Assembly (NCBI RefSeq): GCF_023155275.1
Contig: NZ_JALMUV010000019.1
Location: 56,669 to 120,668, forward strand
Reading direction: 5' to 3'
DNA: 64,000 bases
Source: Streptomyces rhizoryzae
GTDB lineage: Bacteria > Actinomycetota > Actinomycetes > Streptomycetales > Streptomycetaceae
In this document: piece by piece, positions 54,722 to 63,110 of the stretch
Numbering within the stretch: position 1 is the stretch's first letter
How the letters are laid out: every line of letters begins with the position of its first letter
Program-made: the position numbers and the translations under genes
The notes under the pieces: model-generated
What the model was told of the DNA's origin: nothing
Seen by the model: the letters and a program-made list of their open reading frames with translations, nothing else
Databases searched by the model: none

Positions 54722-55333
54722 ATGGTCTTCGGGCGTTCTGAGCGCCGGCGCCGGTCCGGGCCGGCCGAGCCGGTGACGCTCAAGATCCTCGTCGCGGGCG
54801 GCTTCGGCGTCGGCAAGACCACCCTGGTGGGCGCGGTCAGCGAGATCCGGCCGCTGCGCACCGAGGAGCGGCTGACCGAGGCCGGCCGCCCGGTCGACGA
54901 CCTGCACGGCGTCGAGGCCAAGTCCACCACCACCGTCGCCATGGACTTCGGCCGGATCACCGTCCACGACGAACTGGTCCTCTACCTCTTCGGCACCCCC
55001 GGCCAGGACCGCTTCTGGTTCCTGTGGGACGACCTGGCCGGCGGCGCGCTCGGCGCGGTGGTGCTCGCCGACACCCGCCGCCTGGCTGACAGCTTCGCCG
55101 CCATCGACTACTTCGAACGCCGCGGTCTGCCCTTCGTCGTCGCGGTCAACTGCTTCGACGGCGCCGACCGCTACCCCGCCGAGGCGGTCCGGGACGCCCT
55201 GGACCTCGACCCCGAGGTGCCGGTGCTGCTCTGCGACGCCCGGGAGCGCGAGTCCGCCCGGGACGTGCTGGTCGCCGTCGTCGAGCACGCGATGCGGCGC
55301 GGCGCCCGCCACCCGGAGCCCGCGCTGCCCTGA
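54722..55333 (+). CDS. cvnD: Conservon small GTPase CvnD
   Basis: A 203-aa Ras-like GTPase with P-loop GGFGVGKTT (about 27-35), a switch region rich in Thr (AKSTTTVAMDFG), G3 as GTPGQ rather than DTAGQ, and G4 as NCFD rather than NKxD. These variants are typical of CvnD proteins. It would be the output switch of the conservon. It starts at ATG 54722, 206 nt after the hydrolase gene, and so may have its own promoter. Confidence 0.88.
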   Translation: MVFGRSERRRRSGPAEPVTLKILVAGGFGVGKTTLVGAVSEIRPLRTEERLTEAGRPVDDLHGVEAKSTTTVAMDFGRITVHDELVLYLFGTPGQDRFWFLWDDLAGGALGAVVLADTRRLADSFAAIDYFERRGLPFVVAVNCFDGADRYPAEAVRDALDLDPEVPVLLCDARERESARDVLVAVVEHAMRRGARHPEPALP

Positions 55334-55451
55334 CCGGGCCCGGACGCACGGCTCGTCCCCCGCCACCGGGGCGCGGACCGCACTCCGCCACCCCGGGACG
55401 CGGACCGCGGCCCGGCCCGCCCACCGGCCGGTCCCCAGCACCGGGGAGCCC

Positions 55452-57146
55452 TCAAGGCCGGACCCGGCACGGGAGTTGGGGAGCGGGCGGGCCGCCGGGG
55501 GCCGCCCCGCGCCGCACCTCGATGCCCTCCGCGCCCAGCCGCCCCACCACCCAGCTCGCCCCCGGCAGGTCCTTGGCGGCCTTCTTCAGCGGCGCCAGCG
55601 CGGCCGCCGCCGGACCGTGCCCGGAGACGCTGCCGGCCGGGCACACCACCGTCGCCAGCGACAACGTCACCGGCCGACCGCCCGCCGACCACGCCACGTC
55701 CAGCAGCGCCTTGGCGAACGGCTCCAGCCCGTCCGCCCCGGCCAGCACCAGGAAGTCGTCGCCGCCGATGTGCCCCACCCGGCTCGCCGGCTCGTCCGCC
55801 GCCACCTCCGCCAGCGTCCGGCCCACCGCCCGGATCAGCTCGTCCCCGGCCGCGAACCCGGCGCCGTCGTTGACCTGCTTGAAGCCGTCCACGTCCAGCC
55901 AGCTCAGGGCGACCTCCCGGCCCTCCGCGATCCGCCGGTCCACCTCGGCGTTGACCGCGTCCGAACCGGGCAGCCGGGTCAGCGGGTTGAGCCGCGCCGC
56001 CTCCTCCACCCGGCTCTCCGCCAGCGCCCGCAGGATGTCCGCCAGGTGCACCACCCCGATGCACCGGCCCCGCTCGTCCACCACCGCCACGTCGTCGCCG
56101 GTCCGGTCCCGCTCACCGTCCGCGATCATGTCCAGCACCTGCCAGGCGGTGGCGTCCGCACCCACCGTCCGCGGCCGGTCCGCCAGCCGCAGCGCCGGCC
56201 GGTCCGCGTACAGCGCGTGCCCGTAGCGCGAGGACAGCGACAGCAGGAACCGGTCGCGGTTGATCGCCCGCACCGGCACCCCGTCCGCGTCCACCAGCAG
56301 CACCCCCGACACCTCGGGGAAACCCGTCAGATGGCTGCGCACCGCCCCCGCCGACGCCGACATCGGCAGCAGCGCCGCCGGCTGGAGGAACTGCGCCACC
56401 GGCGGCCCCGACGCCGGCCGGTCCGCCGCGGTCCGGCCGGTCACCGCGGGCGGGACCGGCAGGTACACCTCCGCCGCCGCCCGCCGCGACGGCGGCGCGA
56501 ACAGGTGCCCCTGCGCCAGCTGCACCCCGGCCTGGCGCACCGCCGCGTACTGCCGCTCGGTCTCCACCCCCTCGATCGCCAGCAGCCCGCCCACCCGCTC
56601 GCACAGCTGCCGCATCGCGGCCACCACCGCCTGTCGCCCCGGGTCCCGCTCCAGCCGCGCACACAGCGAACGGTCCAGCTTGACCACGTCCGGCGCCAGT
56701 TCCCCCAGCAGCCGCAGCGGCAGATCGCCGTCCCCGACCCCGTCCGCGCAGATCCGGTAGCCCGCGTCGCGCAACCCCGCCACCGCCGCCAGCAGCTCCT
56801 CCTCCGGCACCGGGGTGAACGGGCCGACCAGATCGAGGGTGATCTCCCACGGCAGCCGCCCCGCGGCCCGCACCGCCGCACCCAGCGGCGCCAGCCCCGG
56901 CCGCCGCGCCACCGTCCCCGCGCACACGTTGACGTGCAGCGGCAGCGGCGTCTCCTGCTCCGCCGCCGCGCGGACCGCGAGCGCGGCCAGCTCGGCGTCC
57001 AGATCGGGGCAGTGACGCGCGCAGGTCAGGACATCGACCTCGCCGTCCTCGGGGCGGGCGAGGGTCTCCAGCGCGGCGACCGAACCGGTCGCGAGGTTGA
57101 CCACGGGCTGGAAAGCGAAGCGGAGCTGGTCCGTCCAGGCAGGCAC
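55452..57146 (-). CDS. Cyclic-di-GMP-type protein with EAL, CBS pair and GGDEF domains
   Basis: A 564-aa cytosolic protein with unusual order: EAL (about 5-235), CBS pair (about 255-385), GGDEF (about 390-550). The EAL motif reads ETL (27-29), and the DDFGTG loop is ADGVGDG with Ala134 at a metal-ligand Asp; Glu192/195 and Lys156 remain. The phosphodiesterase half is therefore doubtful. The GGDEF half looks active, with GGDDF near residue 460 and DVDGFKQVND. CBS could bind adenine nucleotides as a sensor. In Streptomyces c-di-GMP controls development through BldD. Confidence 0.83.
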   Translation of the reverse strand: MPAWTDQLRFAFQPVVNLATGSVAALETLARPEDGEVDVLTCARHCPDLDAELAALAVRAAAEQETPLPLHVNVCAGTVARRPGLAPLGAAVRAAGRLPWEITLDLVGPFTPVPEEELLAAVAGLRDAGYRICADGVGDGDLPLRLLGELAPDVVKLDRSLCARLERDPGRQAVVAAMRQLCERVGGLLAIEGVETERQYAAVRQAGVQLAQGHLFAPPSRRAAAEVYLPVPPAVTGRTAADRPASGPPVAQFLQPAALLPMSASAGAVRSHLTGFPEVSGVLLVDADGVPVRAINRDRFLLSLSSRYGHALYADRPALRLADRPRTVGADATAWQVLDMIADGERDRTGDDVAVVDERGRCIGVVHLADILRALAESRVEEAARLNPLTRLPGSDAVNAEVDRRIAEGREVALSWLDVDGFKQVNDGAGFAAGDELIRAVGRTLAEVAADEPASRVGHIGGDDFLVLAGADGLEPFAKALLDVAWSAGGRPVTLSLATVVCPAGSVSGHGPAAAALAPLKKAAKDLPGASWVVGRLGAEGIEVRRGAAPGGPPAPQLPCRVRP

Positions 57147-57288
57147 GAGCAGCAGGATGCCGCCATCCGGGGCCCGGCGGCGCCTCGTTCACGCACTGTT
57201 CACGCACCCTTCCGGAGCGTACGGCGCGGGAACGGTGGCGCGGCCCGCCGCCCACGCCCCCGCTGCCGCAGCGCCTTTCTGCCGCGCC

Positions 57289-58155
57289 TCAGTGCCGCAG
57301 GGAACTCCGCGCCACCGGGAAATCGAAATACGTGTCCGGGAACGTCTCCGGCGTGAACGTGTAATGCCACCATTCGTCCGCGTAATTGACGAACCCGGCC
57401 CGCTCCAGCCCCGATTTCAGCAGCAGCCGGTTCGCCCGCTGCCTGCCCGTGACCCGCGGATCGAGGGTGTGCGCGAGGGTGTCGAAGCAGTCGAAACCGG
57501 TCCCCATGTCCAGCGAATTGTCCGGGAAACGGCTCGCCCTGGGCCCGAAGCACGGCGTCAGCGGCTCCCCGGGCACATACGGCCGGGTCGGCAGCGCCGG
57601 CAGCCGCACCAGCGTCAGATCCACCGTACTGCCCCGGCTGTGCCCGGACTTCTCCGCGATATAGCCGTCCCGGAACAGCACCGACTTGTCCACCCGCGGA
57701 TAGAACTCCGCCTTCATCCGCTGGTCGGACAGGTCCTTCGCCCACGCCACGAAATGGTCCACCGCCCGCTGCGGGCGGTAGCAGTCGTAGACCTTCAGGG
57801 TGTATCCGCGCCGCAGGAAGGACAGCTGCGCGCGGTGCAGCGCCCGCGCCGCGTCCCGGGTCAGGATGCACACCGGCTCCCGGTACCCCGTCACCGGGAC
57901 GCCCATGAAGTCGTGCGGGGTGGCGTAGCGCATCTCCTGGATGATCGTGGGATCGACCTCGCGCAGCGCCACGAACTCCCCGGGCGCCGCGCCGCCCTCG
58001 GCACCCGCACGGGAGGCGCCCGCACCGAAGGCGCGCGGTCCCGGCGGCGCCCCGGCGGTGGGGCCCGCCACCGCGCTCGGCGGGACGGCGGTGACGGTGA
58101 GCAGCGCGGCGGCCGCGGCGACCAGGCCGCGCCAGGTAGCAGCAAGTATCGACAT
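57289..58155 (-). CDS. Secreted D-Ala-D-Ala dipeptidase, VanX-like (M15D)
   Basis: A 288-aa exported zinc peptidase. Residues 1-30 are a signal peptide. The zinc site SGHSRGSTVD (His172, Asp179) and EWWHY (Glu261, His264), plus the YRPQR arginine (127), match the VanX/M15D group. A linker of about 30 residues precedes the catalytic domain. Secretion and absence of vanA/vanH neighbours argue for peptidoglycan turnover rather than glycopeptide resistance, since resistance VanX is cytosolic. It lies in the same direction as GH31 upstream and the GGDEF gene downstream but with gaps of about 100-140 nt. Confidence 0.87.
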   Translation of the reverse strand: MSILAATWRGLVAAAAALLTVTAVPPSAVAGPTAGAPPGPRAFGAGASRAGAEGGAAPGEFVALREVDPTIIQEMRYATPHDFMGVPVTGYREPVCILTRDAARALHRAQLSFLRRGYTLKVYDCYRPQRAVDHFVAWAKDLSDQRMKAEFYPRVDKSVLFRDGYIAEKSGHSRGSTVDLTLVRLPALPTRPYVPGEPLTPCFGPRASRFPDNSLDMGTGFDCFDTLAHTLDPRVTGRQRANRLLLKSGLERAGFVNYADEWWHYTFTPETFPDTYFDFPVARSSLRH

Positions 58156-58251
58156 GCCCCTCGTCTACCAGGCGCGGCCCGCCCGCGGAACCCTCCGGCA
58201 CCGTCTCCGGGCCGCCGGCCCGCGCCCCAACGGGCCCGCCCCGCCGCCCCG

Positions 58252-60678
58252 TTACCCCGCCACCGCCCCGGCGCCCTCCCCGGGCAGCCCCCGCACCCGC
58301 ACCGGATACCCCGCCGGACTCCCGTCCCGCCGCTCCACCACCACCCGGCCCCCCTCCCAGCGCGTGGTGAACCGCTCCACCGCCGGCCGCCGCCAGCCGT
58401 CCCCGCCGTCCGGCACCACCAGCCCGCCGCCCGACCGCCCGGCCGCCGGTGCCCACACCTCCAGCTCCGTGGCGCCGTCCGCCCCCGCCACCGGCAGCAC
58501 CGCCCCGCCCCGCGCCAGCACCGGGATCCGGGACAGCGGCGCGTCCACCCACACCCGGCCCGGCCCGTCGTACGCCCGCCCGGTGGCGGTGTCGTACCAC
58601 CGGCCGCGCGGCAGCCGCACCGCCCGCCGCACCGCCCCCGCCTCCAGTACCGGCGCCACCAGCAGCGCGTCCCCCAGCAGGAACGCGTCCTCGCAGTCCC
58701 GCAGCGCCCGGTCCCGCGGCGTGCTCCACCACACCGGACGCACGTACGGCGCCCCCGACAGCCGCGCCAGCTGCGCCAGCGTCACGAAGTACGGCAGCAG
58801 CCGCGCCCGCTCCCGCAGCGCCGCCCCCGCGTGCCGCAGCACCTCGGCGCCGTACGCCCACGGCTCCCGCCGCCCCGCCCAGAGCGCCGAATGCGTCCGG
58901 AACAGCGGCAGGTACGCCCCCAGCTGGAACCACCGCAGATACAGCTCCGGCGAGGGCACCCCCGAGAACCCGCCCACATCCGGCCCGCTGTACGGCACCC
59001 CGCACAGCCCCAGCCCCAGCACCAGCGACAACGACGCCCGCAGCCCAGGCCACCCGGTCGCCACGTCCCCCGACCACGTCCCCCCGTACCGCTGGAGCCC
59101 CGCCCACCCCGACCGGGAGAACAGGAACGGCCGCTCCCCGGGCCGCAGTTCGCACAGCCCCTCGAAGGCCGCCTGCGCCATCGCCAGCCCGTAGACGTTG
59201 TGCGCCTCCCGGTGGTCGCCACCGCGCCCCTCCAGGTCGTGCCGCGCCGACCGGGGCAGCGTCGGCTCCCCGAACGCCGCGAACGACACCGGTTCGTTCA
59301 TGTCGTGCCACACCCCCGCGAACCCCTGCGCCAGCCGCTCCCCGTACAGCGCCCCCCACCACTTGCGCACCCGTGCGTCGGTGAAGTCCGGATACACCGA
59401 CTCACCCGCCCACACCACCCCCCGCACCTCCCGCCCCCGCGCGTCCCGCACGAACGCGTCCACCGCCGCCCCGCCCTCGTACACCGCGTTCCCCGGCTCT
59501 GCCTTCACCGCCGGGTCCACGATCGACACCAGCCGCACCCCCGCGTCCCCCAACTCCCGTGCCAGGCCCGGAAGATCGGGGTACTGCTCGCGGTCCACGG
59601 TGAACACCCGGTGCCCGTCGTAGTGGTCGATGTCCAGGTGGACCGCCGACAGCGGCAGCCCCCGCTCCCGGTAGCCCGCCACCACCCTCCGCACCCCCTC
59701 GGCACCGCCGAACCCCCACCGGGCGTGCTGGTACCCCAGCGCCCACCGGGGCGGCAGGGCCGGCGCCCCGGTCAGCGCCGTCCACCCCAGCAGCACCCGG
59801 GCCGGCGTCCCCGCCAGCACCCAGTACCGCAGCGGCCCGCCGTCCATCCGCAGCTCACAGGTGCCCGGCCGGTCGTGCCCCGACCCGGCGCCCTCCGCCC
59901 CCTCGTGCAGCGTCACCCGGCCGTCCCAGGAGTTGTCGTGGAACACCAGGTGCGTCCCCGCGTCCGCCACCACCAGTTGCACCGGCATCGTCAGGTACAG
60001 CGGATCGTCGCCCGGCCGGAACGCGCCGCCCGGATCGGTGTTCCACAGCCGGTACACCCCGTCCCGCAGCCGCGGCCCGCCCGACCGGCCGCCCAGCCCG
60101 AAGAACCGCGCGTCCGCCGCCACCTCCGACCGCTGCACCCACCGCGACCCCGCCGCCCCCTCGGGCCGCCCGTCCCCCTCCGCGCCCGCCTCGGCGGCAC
60201 CGTCCGCCACCCGGTCCCACCACCGCGGCGGCAGCTCCCGCCGCAGCATCGCCCCGCCCGGCGTCCGCACCTCCACCGCGCCGTACCGGGACACCACCAC
60301 CAGCACCCGCTCCGAGACGACCCGCCAGCCGCCCTCGGTGTCCGGCTCCAGCACCACCCGCGGATCCACCTCCGGACACGCCCCGGCCAGCGCGTACGAC
60401 GGCTCCGGACCGGCCCCGTCCCAGCCGCAGAAGACCGCGCCGCCCGCCGCCACCCGCACCCGCAGCGACGACCGCGCGAAGTGGATCACCCCGCCGCCCG
60501 GCAGCGGCTCCGCCCCGCGCGCCTCACCCGGCACCCGCGCCCGCTCCGCACCCCGCCGCGGCAGCGCCCGCGCATCCGCCCTGCTCCGGCGCCACGCCGC
60601 ACGCACGGCCCGCAGCCCCTGCACCGCCCCGACCGCCCTGACCATCCGCACCGACCGCCCCAGATCACGCCCGTTCAT
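58252..60678 (-). CDS. Glycoside hydrolase family 31 alpha-glycosidase
   Basis: An 808-aa GH31 enzyme. The nucleophile is Asp459 in WHDMNEP and the acid/base candidate is Asp538 in TWSGDVATG. A beta-sandwich N-domain and proximal/distal C-domains fill the rest. GH31 members cleave alpha-glucosides or alpha-xylosides. The substrate-loop sequence is not enough to choose, and there is no signal peptide, so it acts inside on imported sugar. The first about 60 residues are Arg/Ala-rich and beyond the family core, so a later start is possible. No transporter lies adjacent. Confidence 0.87.
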   Translation of the reverse strand: MNGRDLGRSVRMVRAVGAVQGLRAVRAAWRRSRADARALPRRGAERARVPGEARGAEPLPGGGVIHFARSSLRVRVAAGGAVFCGWDGAGPEPSYALAGACPEVDPRVVLEPDTEGGWRVVSERVLVVVSRYGAVEVRTPGGAMLRRELPPRWWDRVADGAAEAGAEGDGRPEGAAGSRWVQRSEVAADARFFGLGGRSGGPRLRDGVYRLWNTDPGGAFRPGDDPLYLTMPVQLVVADAGTHLVFHDNSWDGRVTLHEGAEGAGSGHDRPGTCELRMDGGPLRYWVLAGTPARVLLGWTALTGAPALPPRWALGYQHARWGFGGAEGVRRVVAGYRERGLPLSAVHLDIDHYDGHRVFTVDREQYPDLPGLARELGDAGVRLVSIVDPAVKAEPGNAVYEGGAAVDAFVRDARGREVRGVVWAGESVYPDFTDARVRKWWGALYGERLAQGFAGVWHDMNEPVSFAAFGEPTLPRSARHDLEGRGGDHREAHNVYGLAMAQAAFEGLCELRPGERPFLFSRSGWAGLQRYGGTWSGDVATGWPGLRASLSLVLGLGLCGVPYSGPDVGGFSGVPSPELYLRWFQLGAYLPLFRTHSALWAGRREPWAYGAEVLRHAGAALRERARLLPYFVTLAQLARLSGAPYVRPVWWSTPRDRALRDCEDAFLLGDALLVAPVLEAGAVRRAVRLPRGRWYDTATGRAYDGPGRVWVDAPLSRIPVLARGGAVLPVAGADGATELEVWAPAAGRSGGGLVVPDGGDGWRRPAVERFTTRWEGGRVVVERRDGSPAGYPVRVRGLPGEGAGAVAG

Positions 60679-60775
60679 GCCGGTCAGCCTGCCACCCGCG
60701 ACCCCGTGGGCGGGAACCGTTCAACTGCCGTTCACCTGCGCAGGGGCCCACCCGGCCGCCACCGGCCCCCTCCTG

Positions 60776-60824
60776 CCCGGCACCCCGCCACCAAACGGGA
60801 CAGACCACCCGGCACCCCGCCACC
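60776..60824. repeat. 17-bp direct repeat in GH31/aacS divergent region
   Basis: CCCGGCACCCCGCCACC occurs twice with a 32-bp period between divergent starts. Meaning is unknown. Confidence 0.5.
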
Positions 60825-60858
60825 GCCCCCGCAATGTGCGGACCACCCTGGTGCACAA

Positions 60859-60878
60859 GACGATCACATGGCATCGTC
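60859..60878. promoter_or_regulatory. Small inverted repeat upstream of acetoacetyl-CoA synthetase
   Basis: GACGAT-N8-ATCGTC lies about 90 nt before the start codon. It is short, so only a tentative operator. Confidence 0.3.
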
Positions 60879-60965
60879 CAGGCAAGCCGGTCACGCGCAC
60901 CCCGGGCGACCCCCGCCACCGCGCGCGCCCGACGCCCACGACGCGTACCTGCCAGGAGCCGCATC

Positions 60966-62990
60966 ATGACCACCGCACCGCACTCCGCCGACCGGCCCGC
61001 CGAGGCACCCCTCTGGCAGCCCGGCCCGGACCGCATCGCCGGCGCACAGGTCACCCGCTTCCACGCCTGGGCCGCCACCCACCACGGCGCCCCCGCCCCC
61101 GCCCCCGGCGACCCCGCCGCCAGTTACGCCGCCCTGCACCGCTGGTCCGTCGACCACCTCCCCGCCTTCTGGCAGGCCGTTGCCGAATGGTTCGACGTCC
61201 GCTTCACCACCCCCTACGACACCGTCCTCGCCGACCGCACCATGCCCGGCGCCCGCTGGTTCCCCGGCGCCACCCTCAACTACGCCGAACACGCCCTGCG
61301 TGCCGCCGAGGACCCCGCCCGGGCCGACACCCCCGCCCTGCTCGCCGTCGACGAGCGCCAGGACCCCGCCCCCGTCACGTGGGCCGAACTCCGCGCCCAG
61401 GTCGGCTCCCTGGCCGCCGCCCTGCGCCGCCTCGGCGTCCGCCCCGGCGACCGCGTCAGCGGCTACCTCCCCAACATCCCGCAGGCCGTGACCGCCCTGC
61501 TGGCCACCGCCGCGGTCGGCGCCGTCTGGACCTCCTGCGCCCCCGACTTCGGCGCCCGCAGCGTCCTGGACCGCTTCCAGCAGGTCGAACCGGTCGTCCT
61601 GTTCACCGTCGACGGCTACCGCTACGGCGGCAAGGAACACGACCGCCGCGCCACCGTCGCCGAACTCCGCGCCGAACTCCCCACCCTGCGCGCCGTCGTC
61701 CACGTCCCCCTGCTCGGCACCCCCGCCCCCGAAGGCGCCCTGAACTGGTCCGACCTGATCGCCGACGACACCGAACCGGTCTACGAACAGCTCCCCTTCG
61801 ACCACCCGCTGTGGGTCCTGTACTCCTCCGGCACCACCGGCCTCCCCAAGGCCCTCGTCCAGTCCCAGGGCGGCATCCTCCTCGAACACCTCAAGCAGAC
61901 CGGCCTGCACTGCGACCTCGGCCCCGGCGACCGCTTCTTCTGGTACACCTCCACCGGCTGGATGATGTGGAACTTCCTCGTCGGCGGCCTCCTCGCCGGC
62001 GCCACGCTCGTCCTCTACGACGGCAGCCCCGGCCACCCCGCCACCGACGCCCAGTGGCAGGTCGCCGCCGCCACCCGCACCACCGTCTTCGGCACCTCCG
62101 CCGCCTACGTCATGGCCTGCCGCAAGGCCGGCCTGCACCCCGCCCGCGACCTCGACCTGTCCACCGTCACCTGCGTCGCCACCACCGGCTCCCCGCTCCC
62201 GCCCGACGGCTTCCGCTGGCTCCACGACACCTTCGCCGAAACCGGCACCGACCTGTGGACCGCCTCCGTCAGCGGCGGCACCGACGTGTGCAGCTGCTTC
62301 GCCGGCGCCGTCCCCACCCTCCCCGTCCACATCGGCGAACTCCAGGCCCCCTGCCTCGGCACCGACCTCCAGGCATGGGACCCCCAGGGAAGGCCCGTCA
62401 CCGACGAGGTCGGCGAGCTCGTCGTCACCGAGCCCATGCCGTCCATGCCCACCCGCTTCTGGAACGACCCCGACGGCACCCGCTACCACGACAGCTATTT
62501 CGACATGTACCCCGGCGTCTGGCGGCACGGCGACTGGATCACCCTCACCTCCCGCGGCAGCGTCATCATCCACGGCCGCTCCGACTCCACCCTCAACCGC
62601 CAGGGCGTCCGGATGGGCTCCGCCGACATCTACGAAGCCGTCGAACGCCTCCCCGAGATCCGCGAATCCCTCGTCATCGGCCTCGAACTCCCCGACGGCG
62701 GCTACTGGATGCCGCTCTTCGTCCACCTCGCCCCCGGCGCCACCCTCGACGACGCCCTGCGCGACCGCATCAAGCGCACCCTCCGCGAACAGCTCTCCCC
62801 GCGCCACGTCCCCGACGAGATCATCGAAGCCCCCGGCGTCCCGCACACCCTCACCGGCAAGCGCATCGAGGTCCCCGTCAAACGCCTCCTGGCCGGCACC
62901 CCCCTCGAAAAGGCCGTCAACCCCGGCTCCGTCGACAACCTCGAACTCCTCCGCTTCTACGAGCGGCTCGCCGCCGACCGCGCCACCTGA
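60966..62990 (+). CDS. Acetoacetyl-CoA synthetase
   Basis: A 674-aa ANL enzyme of the AacS group, which activates acetoacetate to acetoacetyl-CoA in the cytosol. AacS-specific features are the N-terminal PLWQPGPDRIAGAQVTRFHAW, RWFPGATLNYAEHAL, the P-loop LYSSGTTGLPKALV near residue 285, and C-terminal TLTGKRIEVPVKRLL with the catalytic Lys. ATG 60966 follows AGGAGC. It could supply acetoacetyl-CoA for polyhydroxybutyrate, sterol-like or polyketide use; no such genes are adjacent. Confidence 0.92.
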   Translation: MTTAPHSADRPAEAPLWQPGPDRIAGAQVTRFHAWAATHHGAPAPAPGDPAASYAALHRWSVDHLPAFWQAVAEWFDVRFTTPYDTVLADRTMPGARWFPGATLNYAEHALRAAEDPARADTPALLAVDERQDPAPVTWAELRAQVGSLAAALRRLGVRPGDRVSGYLPNIPQAVTALLATAAVGAVWTSCAPDFGARSVLDRFQQVEPVVLFTVDGYRYGGKEHDRRATVAELRAELPTLRAVVHVPLLGTPAPEGALNWSDLIADDTEPVYEQLPFDHPLWVLYSSGTTGLPKALVQSQGGILLEHLKQTGLHCDLGPGDRFFWYTSTGWMMWNFLVGGLLAGATLVLYDGSPGHPATDAQWQVAAATRTTVFGTSAAYVMACRKAGLHPARDLDLSTVTCVATTGSPLPPDGFRWLHDTFAETGTDLWTASVSGGTDVCSCFAGAVPTLPVHIGELQAPCLGTDLQAWDPQGRPVTDEVGELVVTEPMPSMPTRFWNDPDGTRYHDSYFDMYPGVWRHGDWITLTSRGSVIIHGRSDSTLNRQGVRMGSADIYEAVERLPEIRESLVIGLELPDGGYWMPLFVHLAPGATLDDALRDRIKRTLREQLSPRHVPDEIIEAPGVPHTLTGKRIEVPVKRLLAGTPLEKAVNPGSVDNLELLRFYERLAADRAT

Positions 62991-63005
62991 CCCCGCCCGC
63001 CCCAC

Positions 63006-63037
63006 CCGGCGCCGGCGGCCCACCGCCCCGGCGCCGG
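63006..63037 (+). terminator. Hairpin after acetoacetyl-CoA synthetase gene
   Basis: Two copies of CCGGCGCCGG (63006-63015 and 63028-63037) can pair with each other or each with itself, 15 nt past the stop. Likely terminator. Confidence 0.5.
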
Positions 63038-63043
63038 CCGCCG

Positions 63044-63066
63044 TTGTCAGACCCCCCGATTACTCT
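63044..63066 (+). promoter_or_regulatory. Second RecA-independent damage-type promoter
   Basis: TTGTCAGAC-N8-TACTCT has the same spacing and the same -10 box as the promoter at 40959-40981. The only departures from consensus are in the weakly conserved gtg. Transcription would begin near 63073 and leave a 38-nt leader with AGGGGGAG. Confidence 0.55.
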
Positions 63067-63110
63067 CGGTGACGAAAGAACTGCCCACCCGCACCCACCG
63101 AGGGGGAGCC

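Noticed and set aside
57289..58155. Reading the VanX-like gene as glycopeptide resistance
   Set aside because: It has a signal peptide and no vanHA neighbours, so cell-wall turnover is more likely.
57097..60969. 1290-codon plus-strand frame opposite VanX-like and GH31 genes
   Set aside because: The minus-strand proteins have intact catalytic motifs; this frame is His/Arg/Pro-rich noise.
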